Shown here: positions 22,325 to 34,285 of the stretch, piece after piece | Numbering within the stretch: the first letter of the stretch is position 1 | Layout: each line of letters starts with the position of its first letter | Source: Chytriomyces cf. hyalinus JEL632 | Taxonomy: Eukaryota > Chytridiomycota > Chytridiomycetes > Chytridiales > Chytriomycetaceae | Assembly: GCA_025435555.1 (NCBI GenBank) | Contig: JAIWWG010000154.1 | Coordinates: 1 to 51,366, forward strand | Direction of reading: 5' to 3' | Length of the DNA stretch: 51,366 nt | Notes under the pieces: generated by a model | Seen by the model: only the letters and a program-made list of their open reading frames with translations | What the model was told of the DNA's origin: nothing | The model's database searches: none | Translations under genes and position numbers: made by a program

Positions 22325-24500
22325 ATGGTGAACTTTCCCTTCGAAGTCCTGCAGCAAATATTTGAGCAGCTGGACCCGTTCAAGATCGCAAAGTATCGGC
22401 GAGTCTGCCGCTCCTTCAACAAAGTATTGGCCAACCCTCCCTTCTCGAATCTGGTTGGCCTCGTTCACATAGGACAAACCTACAAAGACGAGGAACTCTT
22501 CTGTTTCGCTGCACCTGCATATTTTGGGGAGGACTTCTTGACAAAAGTGCAGGCACATGCGGAATATTCATTTGGAGCATTCAAGAAGTCTCATGCAAAC
22601 ACTCTGAATGCGGTCCCGATCAACCCTATCACGGCAACCAGCGCGGCTTCCTTGTTTGAATGGTTCCCTTTGGAGGTCATTGGCGGGTCCTCTGCCAAAC
22701 TCGATTGGCAGCTTGTTGCAGTTGACATCGCTGGACTTTGGAGGCCAGTTTCATCTCCTTCCGCGCACTTCCGGCAGCATGACATCACTGACGCTTGTGA
22801 ATCTGATGGGCAATACCGTGGTTGGCCCCATCCCATCGGAATTGGGCAATCTCATCAACTTGAAGAATTTGAAGCTGAGTTACACGCATTTTGACGGAAC
22901 GATACCCGATAGTTTTGGGAACTTGGTCCTATTGGAGGTGCTGGATATTTCTCACACCAGAGTGACTGGCCCCATTCCTGCGAGTTTTGGGAACTTGGTC
23001 AACTTGATCGAGTTGAGTCTGCACGATAACGAGCTTTCAGGCAAGGTGCCGGACATGTTCGGAGGGATGACCAACCTGCAAATCTTGATGTTACGCAACA
23101 ACTACTTGGAAGGGCCAATACCAGTTTCCATCGATCAATGTACGCAACTGATCGCCCTTGAGTTCCAACGGAATAGCTTTTCGGGTGTGGTTCCTCAATC
23201 GATATTCCAACTTCCGTCGCCTTGCAGCTGGAATGATTCTCGCAGCGCAATAATCGCGGTGAGTCCGCCAACTTCCAATGCTGGTGCCCAACTCCTCAGA
23301 ACGGAAGACACGCACCTGACTTCAACTGACTCTGATCGTATCACTGGTAGTACAACCGCGTCTCCATCAGCTTCACTTGATTTCCAGTCACTAAATGTTG
23401 CGGCGAACCAAATCAAAGGAGATCGTTTTTCAGACGCAAAACATGGAGTTGCGCTGTTCATGTCAGACCCGGACTTTTATCAAATTCAACCTTCTGAGCG
23501 GCTTATACATTACGGCAAATCCTTCCTGAACCTCCGACAGATGTTCAGACATGAATACAGCATCAATCGTCCGTTACCAACTGGCATTGGGGAGTCCCCA
23601 TGTTTGCGTGTCCTGTCGCTTGGCAGCAACCAATTCTCTGGCGTCATTCCTGAGTCCATATCCCGTCTCGTCACGTTGGAAAGGCTGGACCTCAGCCATA
23701 ACTTGCTTGCTGGCGGCATTCCAGAGTCAATTACGTCGCTCGTAACTCTCACTTCTCTGATTTTGCAACACAACAAGCTTGGTGACCAATTGCCTCGGGA
23801 ACTTGGACTTCTGACTTCCCTTAAAATTCTGATCCTCAGTCATAATCGCATCCATGGCGAAATTCCAGAGTCGTTCGAAAACCTTGCGCAATTACAGCTT
23901 TTGGGTCTCAGTCACAATCGGCTTACTGGCAAGATTCCAGCGGGAATTTTCATGCTCTCAGATCTCATGCATCTTTCATTGGACAACAACAGCCTTGTGG
24001 GCGCCTTGCCTCCGGATTTGGGAGCTTGGGCGCAATTGCGCATGTTGGACCTCAGCCACAATCAGTTGACTGGCTGCGTGCCGGAAAGTATTTTGCGGCT
24101 GCGCTTGACCTCGCTGAAACTAAATCACAATCAACTGTCGGGACCGCTGCCATTCACGGGTAGCCACTCAAGGGACATGGAATATCCGAATTTACAGCAC
24201 GCTCTTGTTCCAGGCCCCATTTCTCCGTTCACATTATTTGGCGTATTGACCGACATGAATCTGAGCAACAATTGCTTCAACGGTACTCTTTCGTGCAGCT
24301 TCGAAGATATGGAACGAATCAAGACGCTCGATTTAAGCAATAACCAATTCAGCGGGTTGGTTCCCGATAGCCTTGCTGATTGCAGTAGGTTGGAACTGTT
24401 GGATCTCAGCGGAAATCAGTTTGAAGGGGATTTGCCGGAACGTTTTCGAGAGCAGTTTGCGGATGAGCCGGTGATGCCGTTTCGTTGGAAGGCCAGGTGA
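22325..24500 (+). pseudogene. F-box/LRR protein gene copy 8, near-intact with one frameshift
   Basis: The ATG at 22325 (MVNFPFEVLQQIFEQLDPF...KYRRVCRSFNKVL) opens the F-box; the linker carries LFCFAAPAYF. A single extra base near 22679 (LEV-A-LAGPLPNSIG) shifts into the frame that then stays open without a break to the TGA at 24498-24500. Restored, it is ~724 aa: F-box residues 1-45, linker to ~115, about nine LRRs, the Ser/Thr-rich interruption (TGSTTASPSASLDF), about thirteen LRRs and the cap (LLDLSGNQFEGDLPERFR...PFRWKAR). This is the best template for the family. If the indel is a sequencing error it is a functional gene. Likely cytoplasmic or nuclear, since no signal peptide is visible. 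Confidence 0.85.
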
Positions 24501-24522
24501 TCGAATGATAGTGTACAGTCTG

Positions 24523-24528
24523 AATAAA
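24523..24528 (+). promoter_or_regulatory. Poly(A) signal of LRR copy 8
   Basis: AATAAA within CAGTCTGAATAAAGC, 23 bp after the stop codon. Confidence 0.65.
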
Positions 24529-24888
24529 GCGTCGCTGAAGATGGGTTTAGGTAAATAATCCCTGGCACGCTTTCAAGTCGCGTTCGGTAGTCAGCACGTC
24601 CATCGGTCTTATGAAAAAATATGGATGAACTGTATCTGCGACGTATGGATCCAGATCTGTTTATCCGTCTTGCCCGCATGTTTTAGGCCCACGAATTTGC
24701 GCGCGTCCACAACCAACGTCGAAATTGCGCGCTCATGGAATCAGTTTGCGAGCACCGCTCGGGATGTGGGGAGTCCCTACAAGGCAGAATTGACAGCGCT
24801 TAAGTGGGAAAGCGCGAGGCAATAAAGCAACCTGTCGGAATTCAAACTTCAAGAAATATACCTTCAATAAAAACTTGAAAGCAAGCAA
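24529..24888. other. Intergenic spacer, duplicate of 18498-18889
   Basis: No gene seen. It shares ordered blocks with the spacer after copy 6. The end (AAGAAATATACC) resembles the leader found before copies 6 and 8. Confidence 0.7.
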
Positions 24889-27800
24889 ATGCATATATAC
24901 CTGCTCGATTTGCCCATCGAAGTGCTCGTGCAAATCTTTGAGCAGCTGGATCCATTCACGATCACAAAGTATCGGCGAGTCTGCCGCTGCTTCAGCATCG
25001 TATTGGCAACGCATTACTTCTCGAATTGGATTGGCCTCGCTCATATTGGACAAACGGGCGGTGAATGGCCAAGCGGCACGGGGAATGTCTTTTGTTTCGT
25101 TACGGCTGCATCCTTTGGGGAGGTCTTCTTGACAAACGCGCACAAACACGTCGACAATTCATACACAGCAGGATATTTCACGAAGTTTCTCATCAACACT
25201 GTGACTGCTGTCCCAATCAAACCTCGCACTGCCATCAACGAGGCTCCCCTGCTCGAAACTTACCCTTGGGTGGTCGTACGTGTGAAAATCTCCATTTGGT
25301 TGGTCCCCTCCCAAGCTCGATCGGCAGTCTGAAGCAACTGACATCCTTCGACTTGGGACGCCGTATGCTGTATGGACTCATTCCTCGCGGTTTGGGCGTA
25401 TTGATTTATCTGAGAACGCTTAGTTTGTGGAGCACTTGCGTGACTGGCTCAATTCCGCCGGAATTGGGCAATCTCATCAACTTCAAGAAACTGACTCTGA
25501 GCGAGACGAACGTTGAAGGCAAGATACCGGACAGTTTTGGGAACCTCGTCAACCTGGAGAAGTTGGATATTTCCAGCGCCAAGCTGACTGGCTCGATTCC
25601 TGCGAGTTTTGTGAAATTGATCAACTTGATAGAGCTGTATTTGGACAGGAACATGCTTTCAGGCAATTTGCCAGATATATTCGGGGGGATGACCAAGCTG
25701 CAAACTTTGTCATTATATAACAACCGTTTGGAGGGGCCGATACCGAAATCTATCGGTCGATGCATGCAACTGACAACGATGGAGTGTGAAGGGAATAGAT
25801 TCTCGGGTTGTATCCATGAATCGATATTCCGCCTGCCGTTGCTCAAGAAAATGAACTTTGATAGAAACTTGATAACCTTGGAAACTTCGCCAACTTGCAA
25901 CGCTGGTGCCTTACTTGTCGAAATGGAAGACGTACCGCCTGCTTCCGTTGGTGATCCTGGCGCCGAGAGAGTCACTGAACCAGTCTCTCTATCTCCAGCA
26001 ACGTCGCTTGATCTCCAGTCACCGAATATTGCGCCAAATGAACTCCAACGAGTCAGCTTTGCAGCCTCAAACGAATGATTTTCGCAGTGCATTTCATGGC
26101 TGTATCTTTCACGCAATCGCCTCTCTGGACAGCTTCCAAACTACATCTTGCCGCTAACAAACCTGCCAACACTTGAGTTGGATGACAATAATCTTGGAGG
26201 TCCATTACCAATTGGAACTGAGGAGCTATCGAATTTGGAGCACCTGTTACTTCACACAAATCAATTCTCTGGTGTGATCCCTGACTCCATATCCGGTCTG
26301 GTCGCGTTGAAAGAGCTGAACCTGAGCCGGAACTTGTTCGTTGGCAGGATCCCCGAATCAATCAGCTCGTTTCTGAATCTCACTTCTCTAAAGGTTCAAC
26401 ACAACACGCTTAGCGGTCGGTTGCCAATGGAAATTGGACTTTTAACTTCTCTCAAAGTTCTGGACCTCAGTCACAACCTCTTTTGCGCAACCGACGACAC
26501 TGATGTGCCAACTGAATAGATTTTCCGGTCCTGTACCTGAATCGATTTTCCGACTGCCATTGCTTGACAGTGCGAATTTCGGAAGCAACTTGATTCTCTG
26601 TGAGAGTCCACCAACTTACGACGCGAGTGTCAAAGATGTCGGTATGGAAGCCACATATGATGACTGTGATCCTGGAATAACTCACTGTTTCTATCAGCAT
26701 CGATTGATCTCAGTTCACTGAATGTCACGTCGAATCCAGTCCAAGAAGGCAATGCTTCGCTACTTCTGTCATATCTGGATCTTTCGGATAACCAGCTCTC
26801 TGGGAGACTTCCAAACTACATCACATCACTGACAAGCCTCCGGTACCTGATTCTGCAAGAAAATAATCTCACTGGTCCGCTACCAACGGAAATTGCCGAG
26901 TGGTCACATTTGAGGAGCCTGCATCTTTCCTGCAATCAACTTTCTGGCATGGTTCCTGATTCCATCTGTTCGCTTACAAATCTCCCTGATCTCTCGCTGC
27001 AGCACAACAGACTGAGCGGTCATTTGCCAAAGGAAATTGGACTTTTGACTTCTCTCGGTGGTTTAGATCTCAGTCACAATCACGTCTGTGATGAAATTCC
27101 AGAGTCGATTGGAAGGCTAACGTATCTGAGCATTTTGAATCTCAGTCACAACCAGTTTTGCGGCGAAATTCCCGACTCTGTAAAACACCTTTACTGCTTG
27201 CGCATGTTAGATCTCAGCCACAACCAGCTCTCCGGCGAGATTCCATCCAGCATTTTCAAACTTTCGAATCTCATCACGCTCCAATTGAACAACAACAACC
27301 TTGTTGGCCCATTGCATCAAAATATTGGAGCTTTGTGCAAGTTGGACACGCTGAACCTCAGCCACAATCAATTGACTGGCACCGTGTCAGAACACGGTTT
27401 ACAGCCGGGCTTACCACCGCCGCTCAGACCGTATCACCAAAGCGTTTTGCCGCTGCATTGTGAAAGTCTGAAATTGAGTCACAATCATTTTTCTGGTGCA
27501 CTGCCAAGCTTTGAAGATTGGATTTATATTGAAACGCTGCATTTGGACCACAACCAATTCTCTGGTCACCTGCCAATGGACTCGCCCCACCTGAAGTATC
27601 TGAAAAGTATAAACCTCAGCCACAATCAGTTATCAGGCCGGCTTCCTTCGTCCGTCTTGAACTATGAATGCGGATCTGAGCAACAATAGTTTCAATGGTC
27701 CTCTCCATTACACCATGAGGCAAATCAAGATGCTCGATTTAAGCAACAACCAATTCAGTGGGTTAGTTTACGATATTCTTCCTAGTTGCAGCAGCACGGT

Positions 27801-27942
27801 GGAGCTGGTGGATCTAAGCGGAAATCGGTTTGAAGGGGATTTGCCGGAGCGTTTTCGAACGCGATCGGCGGACACGTCAGCAATTCCTTTTCGCTGGGAA
27901 AAGCAAATGGAGTCCCTGCCTGCCATTGAGCGGTCGCATTGA
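24889..27942 (+). pseudogene. F-box/LRR protein gene copy 9, chimeric by unequal recombination
   Basis: The ATG at 24889 (MHIYLLDLPIEVLVQIFEQLDPF) opens an F-box and linker; a frameshift near 25263 passes to the LRR frame, read to 26078, then to another frame to ~26486. There the repeat LDLSHNLFC breaks off and joins, out of frame, a block matching copy 6 from an earlier repeat position, so repeats 9-20 are present twice. The downstream part (26493-27660, then another frame at 27664-27942) reproduces copy 6, including its frameshift, and ends with a normal cap (LVDLSGNRFEGDLPERFR). At 3.05 kb it is about 0.9 kb longer than its sisters. GTCTCAATAAA follows the stop (AATAAA 27957-27962). Confidence 0.88.
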
Positions 27943-28242
27943 TGGTGAGCAGTCTCAATAAAAAGTCTCTGGAGTTGGAGTTCAAGCGAACGACGGCTTT
28001 CACGTTGGAGATTTTTCGTTGGGTGGAGTAAATTGCAATGCGGCAACACTTTTCGAGTCGCCGAATTGGCATTTCCTGCGGTGCTCGTATCGGCAAGATT
28101 GAGAGCTTTTTTTTTCCACCGAAAGCAGGGTATGAAAGGGAAAGGTCTATCCGCGCAGGATTTCAAAAATTAATGAGGCAACCAGGGCTCTGTTTGAATG
28201 CAGTGCGTTTTAATTCTAAATTCACATGCGCACATCAAATTA

Positions 28243-29570
28243 TCACCGCCACAAGTGAAAAGAATGATCATAAAACGAGCAAGACCCTTTCAAACAATCC
28301 CCCTCACTCCCCACAGGCGCAACAGCAAAACTCCAATCTGCACCATACGCCAATGACCCATGTTCCCCGTCTGTATACGCTGTAACAGTGTTTGAAGCTG
28401 TAAACTCTTCTTCGACGCTACCACTAGAAAAGTCAATGACATGGAATCCACTGTGCATGGACTGCTGTGAGCATTCGATACGCGTTTGTGGGGTGCCATT
28501 TGATTCGCCAGACACCGCCGCCTTCAGTGTGATGGTCGGCGATGGGTTGTTTGAAGGATCGAGTGTCCCAGATGAGGACATGTTCGTCGTAGCTATTTTT
28601 GACAGGATGGCAAGTGAGAAAGAAGGGGGGTCAACAACAAGGCTCTACCTCCCAGTGGCCAGAATATGTTCGCGATGTGGATTGGACTGAATGCTGCACA
28701 CACCGGCTGAGTGTCTGTTAGTAAGCATTAGTAAGCAATAACAAGCCCATGAATAATTAAAAATCAATTTTTACTTTCTGCTTTTAAATCGCTCAAACGC
28801 GTCTCCCGCACGCAAATCCCATCCTTTGAACAGCGAGTCGTCGCCGCCAGAATAGAGCAAAGACGGTGCGTTCCACGCGTCAAACGCAGCAATCCAGGCT
28901 TCGAATCCGTGCGCGTTGAACGACGTCTTTTCAACGAGAGAGGAAGAGGTCAATTCGAGCAGGCTCAAGTTGCCGTTGCTTTGGCTGACAATTATATGTG
29001 GCGGAGTTGCTGACTAATCAGTTAAAATTAGAGTTTGGATTCATTGATTGAGATGGATGGACAGCATTTCAGATGCATTCGAATCCACATGAATGGAATC
29101 AGACAAATACCGATTGCCGTGTTTCAAGTCGATTCGACCAGTCCAGCGACAAGCACAGAACGTCTTTTTCTTGGTTCGACCACGAACACAACGGTTCCAG
29201 CTCAGAATCCTGTGCGAAATCTGTTTACTAGTGCATCCAAACACACATCCAAAACCTCACCTCATTCACACGCACCAACGACACACCACCCTTCGCATCC
29301 GCAACAGCCAGCACAGGTGCATCACCACCATGCGTCCACTTCAAATCCAATACAGCCTCCGTCTCCACACGATGCAACAGTGACCCTGTATCTGCCGAGT
29401 ACAATGCAACGGCGCCGTTCCTTTGTGTACCGGATTCCGTCGGGTTGCTGCGGCCAGTTACTTGGTATGTTCCGACTGCTGCGAGATGTGTGTGGGATGC
29501 GATGGGACAGAATTCGATGGCATCGGCGCAGAGGTGAGTGTCGATTCTGTGTAATGGTTGTGGTGGTCAT
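28243..29570 (-). pseudogene. DPH7: DPH7-like diphthine methyltransferase (WD40), with two apparent one-base frameshifts
   Basis: DPH7 (WDR85/RRT2) removes a methyl from methylated diphthine on elongation factor 2 during diphthamide synthesis. Exons (minus): 29570-29261, 29209-29111, 29013-28775, 28714-28649, 28592-28243. Motifs: AEFCPI-like start (CADAIEFCP), [74 protein letters not shown] and the C-terminal SFYDHSFHLWR. Introns are GT-AG and join conserved text in phase. Two indels remain: one extra base after MTTTTITQ (~29546) and one near 28463 (TAV-C-MHSGF). Because this is normally a conserved single-copy gene, sequencing error is as likely as pseudogenisation. It is divergent from the SDR gene, with 45 bp between start codons. 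Confidence 0.82.
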
Positions 29571-29615
29571 TTTTGGCTTGAACTCGATAAAATAAAAAAA
29601 GTTTCGAGAAAACAA

Positions 29616-30888
29616 ATGGGCCGTCTAGACACCAAAGTGGGACTCATCACCGGAGCTGGAAGGTGAGGGGGCGTAAACATGAACAGTGATACCAAGATAC
29701 ACAACTTCTGACACTAACCAACACGCTCTCTCTCTATCTCACAATGCAGCGGAATCGGATTCGAGACCGCAATGCTCTTTGCCAAAGAAGGCGCCAAAGT
29801 CGTTGCATGCGATGTCAACGCGAATGCCCTCACAAAGGCGGTCGAAAAAATCAATAAAGCGTATCCAGACTCGGCAATCGCAGTCACTGTTGATGTAAGC
29901 AATGAGATGCAGGTAATTGTATTTTTATTTATTTTTAATTCTGATTCAATTTCACTGACATGTTTTTATTCATGTGCTGCTCGCGTTCTGATGTCTTTTT
30001 TTTTTTTTTTGAAATATCAGGTCAAGGCTGCATTCGATGAAGGTGAACGCGTGTTTGGCAAAATCAATGTTGTCTTCAACAACGCGGGAATCATGCACGG
30101 AGCCGACGACAATGCAAGTTTCTGAATTATTTAAAAGGAGGGTTCTAATTACGAGACGTACTCATTTTTCCCATTTCTGTTTCAGGCTGAAAGCACCCCA
30201 GAAAACATTTGGGACCTCACCTTCAACATTAACGTCAAGGGAGTCTGGTGGGGCTGTAAATACGGTATCCCCGCGTTAAGACGTGCCGGTGGCGGATCCA
30301 TCATCAACACTGCATCGTTTGTCGCGTTGCTTGGTGCTGCGACACCTCAACTTGCGTATACGGCTTCAAAGGGTGCTGTTCTTGCAATGACGTAGGACAC
30401 TTGATTTATTTGTGAAATGCGTGCATTAACTTGATGATTTTTCAGACGCGAACTTGCTGTGATTCATGCACGTGAAAACATCCGGTTCAATGCCTTGTGT
30501 CCAGGTCCCATCCGTACGCCATTGTTGATGGATTTTTTGAACACGGATGAAAAGAAGGAACGCAGACTTGGTAAGTCTGTTGTAGTCCCAAAACAAAAGA
30601 GCGCTCATTTCTTTCAATTTTTTCAAAAGTACACAACCCGATGGGCCGATTCGGTGAAGCCATTGAACAAGCATACGCGGTTGTATACTTGGCGAGTAAT
30701 GAGAGCACGTATGTGACTGGAACCGAGTTTTTGGTTGACGGTGGATTGACTGCTGCGTGTAAGTTGCACTTTTTTGTATTAATGAGATGGGCATGTAATT
30801 CTGAGTCTTCCATGGATTTTGTTCAGATGTGACTCCAACGGGTCCAACCACGTCCAACTCTGTGCACACCAACTTTTCTGGTGTCTGA
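29616..30888 (+). CDS. Short-chain dehydrogenase/reductase (SDR), seven exons
   Basis: A classical SDR of 274 aa, an NAD(P)-dependent oxidoreductase of unknown substrate. Exons: 29616-29662, 29750-29912, 30021-30113, 30186-30391, 30446-30570, 30630-30758, 30827-30888. The Rossmann glycine motif TGAGSGIG spans the first intron. An acidic residue ends beta-2 (ACDVNA), which favours NAD over NADP. NNAG is present, the catalytic Ser is in INTASF, the Tyr/Lys pair is YTASK, and CPGPIRTP follows. Six introns in 825 coding bases is dense. Intron 3 is GC-AG (donor AAT|GCAAGT); no GT choice keeps the frame. The tail (VTPTGPTTSNSVHTNFSGV) is short and Ser/Thr-rich. It resembles bacterial-type SDRs of the cyclohexadiene-diol or glucose dehydrogenase sort, but substrate cannot be read from sequence. 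AATAAA at 30928. Confidence 0.95.
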
Positions 30889-31021
30889 GACATATTTTGT
30901 TTGCAGAGAAGGAGAAAAACGATTTTGAATAAAAAAGACTTATTACAAAAATGGTCATTTTTTTATATCTAAACTGGAAATGGTAGGAAAATGATACAAG
31001 GAAAGAAAAACAGAAAAAGGA

Positions 31022-32184
31022 TCAACGGCCCTGATTCTGCATCTTCATTGAATGACTCATTGAATGGTTGCGTACTGGATACACCTTGTCGTTGTCGAAT
31101 CGTTGTTGGATGGGAGCAGACGTGAGACGGATCTGGGATTGACGCTGTCCGTATGTATGGTGTTGTTGCTGCTGTTCATAGTCTTCTTCTTCCTCGTCGG
31201 CAGACTTTAGTTCCACTTCTTGGATAATGTCGTTACGAACGCCAATCTATTTATAGAAAGTGGATTAATAATCAAAAATGGACCAATCAGATTGCAGCAA
31301 TATGTTATTTACCCAAAAGAATTCCACGTTAATGGCCTCTGTGTAAACAAGGTGTGAGATGGCAGGGATGAGGAGAAGGACGGTTGGGACACCGGGCGTG
31401 ACTGAGAGACTGGAGTACATGGAGTAGTTGAGCGTGAATGCGTTGACTGCGAGGACAAACATTGTGCGGAGCACTAAGATTTTGATAGTGGGTGTGGATG
31501 TGTGTTAGAGAGAGAGTGTGTGTACAAATACATGAACAAGTTGTACCATTGTCAGCAACAAGAACTCGATAAATCCTCGACATTTTAGACGCCGTGGATT
31601 CCTCCGTCTTTGGCACATCACGCATGGCACTCCAAAAAGTGACACACGTACAAAACACATCCACAAGAAGTCCACCCGTAGTGATTCCAATAATGGCCAC
31701 CTTGTCTTGCAGGTACGCACATCCCATTTTGGTTTGCAGCGTGCTGGACCAGGTCCAGTCGCAACCGGCCCATACGAATCGGTGTACAATCAAAAGAAAG
31801 GCTGCACAAGCGACAGTGAATCGTTTTTGGGATACGATCCAAGTTTTAAAGAGGAGAAAGAATGCTGTTTGTTCGAACAGGAGGGGGTAAGTCTTGCGGA
31901 TGATACCAAGTCTGTTTATACTCACAGAAGGCGTTGAAAAACAAGTGCATGACGACTTTAAAAGCCAAGATGGTATTGTGGCAGTCTTCGGTTGCGAGGA
32001 TGGACAGAATAAACAAGGGTCCGTAGGCAAGGGATAGCAGGTTTGAGACAATCATGATTGCAGGGATGGGAGTCTTTGACTGGTTAAACTTGTTGATGGA
32101 CAGAAAGAAGCCTTTGATGGCGCTCTCGACGGCCATTGCGCAGAGAAAGATTGCAGCCACGATGGGTGTGCTGAGTGCGGGCAT
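31022..32184 (-). CDS. Seven-helix-like membrane protein of unknown function, four exons
   Basis: Exons (minus): 32184-31926, 31864-31547, 31473-31313, 31246-31022; all introns GT-AG with consistent phases, 320 aa. Hydrophobic stretches lie near residues 9-30, 41-65, 74-97, 102-120, 137-160, 188-208 and 218-240, so seven helices are likely, with a short N-terminus and an ~80-residue tail. The tail is acidic then Gln/His-rich (ADEEEEDYEQQQQHH) and ends in Ser/Met/Lys. The layout fits an orphan G-protein-coupled-receptor-like protein, but I see no diagnostic family motif. Its 3' end converges on the SDR gene (133 bp apart). The upstream 450 bp is rich in GT and GA simple repeats. Confidence 0.78.
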
Positions 32185-32632
32185 TTGGGTGCTTGTTCAA
32201 GAGAGGGTGTTGTGTGCTAGAGAGGGTGTTGGTCTAGAGAGGGTGGGTGGTGGAAGGAAGTCCGGGGGGGACAAGAGGGAGGGTGTTGGGTGTGTGTGTG
32301 TGTTGGGGTTGTGACAATAAAAACTGAAAGACGGGAGGGAGGGAGATGCGCTGATTGGATTCAAAATCTTCAAGATTTTCGATTTATTAAATTTATTTAT
32401 TTTAATCAATAGACTGCCTCAAATTGTGCACATGGAAGCACAGATTGGATTGCGAGTGATTTGATTTCTGCTTGGGGGGAATGCGGGGTATTGACTCGCT
32501 CGCTCGCTCGGTGGGATCAAGAGAAGGGAGGGAGGGAGGGAGAGAGAGAGAGAGAGAGAGGTGATCGACACATAGCTTTCATCCAGGCGGATCAAAAGAC
32601 ACACAGACGCGGATGTACTTAAAACTGCATTA
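32185..32632. other. Intergenic region with simple-sequence repeats
   Basis: No gene. It contains three GAGAGGGTGTTG-type units (~32205-32245), (GT)6 at ~32294, GGGA repeats, (GCTC)n at ~32488-32503, (GGGA)n then (GA)9 at ~32530-32560. It is the probable promoter of the seven-helix protein and the 3' flank of LRR copy 10. Confidence 0.7.
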
Positions 32633-34257
32633 TCAAGAAAAGATACTCGACATGCACCCAGGATCCTTCCAACAGTTTACATCCAAGTCCAACCAGACCC
32701 TCCGTGTTGAGGCAACGGACCCAGACATCCGATTGTCATTCAATTTCAGTCTCTGCAACCGCCGCGGCAAAACACATTCCACCACTGAACCAGTCAACTG
32801 ATTATAACTCACATCCAACATGTGCATCCTTTTTAAACCTGAAAAGCTTGCATGCAACGGTCCAATAAGGGTATTGTTGTTTAATTGCAGCGTCGGAGAT
32901 CGGAAAGTGCGAAAATTCCTGGTGGTGCCAGAGAGCTGGTTGTGGCTCAGATTCAGTTTCCATAGATTTCGCAGGTTTCCTATTGATTCTGGGATTTCAC
33001 TGTAGAAGCGGTTGCGACTGAGGTCCAGCACTGTCAATGAAGTCAATTGTCCTATTTCCGTCTGCAACGCTAAGCTCGTTGTGTTGCAGCAACAAATCAG
33101 ACAGACTTACGAGCGACACTATTGAATCTGGGATGCTCCCAACAAACAAGTTTCGGCTGAGGTCCATCTTTTTCAACGCGACAAGACCAGATATCGACTC
33201 AGGAATCGTGCCAGAAATTTGATTGCTGCCAAGAAGAAGGGTCCATAAATTTGTCAACTCTCCAATTTCCCTTGGTAACGAATCGTTGAGCTTGTTTTCG
33301 TGGAGAAAGCGGTGCCGCAGGTTTGTCATCAAAGTAATAAAGTTTGGAAATCTTCCAGACAGCTGGTTATGAGAAAGATGCAGCTCTGACACGCGCAATG
33401 AAGCCCCGCCTTGTTCGAGTGGATTCAAAACATGATCGCCACAAGTTGGTACAATTTCAGAGACAATCAAGTTGTTTTCAACTGAAGCAATGGCAGCCGA
33501 AATAATCAGGTAAATATCAAGAAAAAAGATTCTGTTCGCAATGCAGTGTCGACAATTGCAGACATTGCCCAAGAGATTGCGGCACCGTGCCCGAAAGCTT
33601 GTTACTCCCAAGACTCAACTCGACCAAATTCACCAAGTTGCAAAAACTTTCAGGAATGCAGCCAGTCAGCCTGGCATTGGAAATGTCCAGCACCTCCAGG
33701 TTGACCAAGTTCCCAAAACTGTCGGGTATAGTATCATCAAGAATCGTGTGACTCAGATTCAGTTTCTTCAAGTGAACCAGATTTCCCAACTCTGACGGGA
33801 GAGGGCCGTCACGTAATTCCCCATCAAGTTCAAATTATTCGTAAGCTTCGTCATATTGCCGAGAACGCGCGGAAGCGGGCCAAACGCAATGTGCTCTTTC
33901 AAGTATTCAAATAGGGAAACCTCATTAATTGGGTTGAGGGGGCCAATTCGAAGAATCTTCAGACTGTTTATGGGTTACTTTTTATATTTTCCAACAGTGC
34001 ACCCAGTTTTATGTTATGCGCATCGTCAATGTTGTTTTGCGCTTTTGTCAAGAAGGCCATCCCACAGGTTTCAGGCGTGGCAAAGCAGATGACTTCCACC
34101 CCTGCGTCGGCGCGGCCAATAAGCATCAGGGCGATCGGATTCGAGAAGCGAGGGCCAGGTCTTTGAAGGAGCGGCAGACTTGCCGATACTTTGCGATCGT
34201 GAATGGGTCGAGCTTCTCAAAGATATGCTCCAGCACTTCGATGGGCATGTCGTCCAT
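32633..34257 (-). pseudogene. F-box/LRR protein gene copy 10 (opposite strand), truncated and frameshifted
   Basis: The ATG at 34257 starts MDDMPIEVLEHIFEKLDPFTIAKYR, a good F-box-like motif; small indels shift the frame from ~34130 on. It resembles copy 6 most (VEVICFATPETCGMAFLTKAQNNIDDAHN; LPSELGNLVHLKKLNLSHTILDDTIPDSFG). LRRs are read in several frames: 33789-33517, 33440-33080 and 33067-32633. The gene stops after ...LQRLKLNDNRMSGS, with no cap. It is the only family member here on the minus strand, apart from the array, with a Harbinger transposon end 29 bp upstream of its ATG. Confidence 0.85.
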
Positions 34258-34285
34258 GCCTTTGGTATGTTTTACAGTTTACTAA

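Noticed and set aside
28388-28690. Plus-strand 100-codon frame
   Set aside because: Antisense of the last DPH7 exons.
32486-32565. CRISPR-like or regulatory repeat array
   Set aside because: Simple (GCTC), (GGGA) and (GA) microsatellites; no spacer-repeat structure, and the genome is eukaryotic.
32613-32801. Plus-strand 62-codon frame
   Set aside because: Antisense shadow of LRR copy 10.
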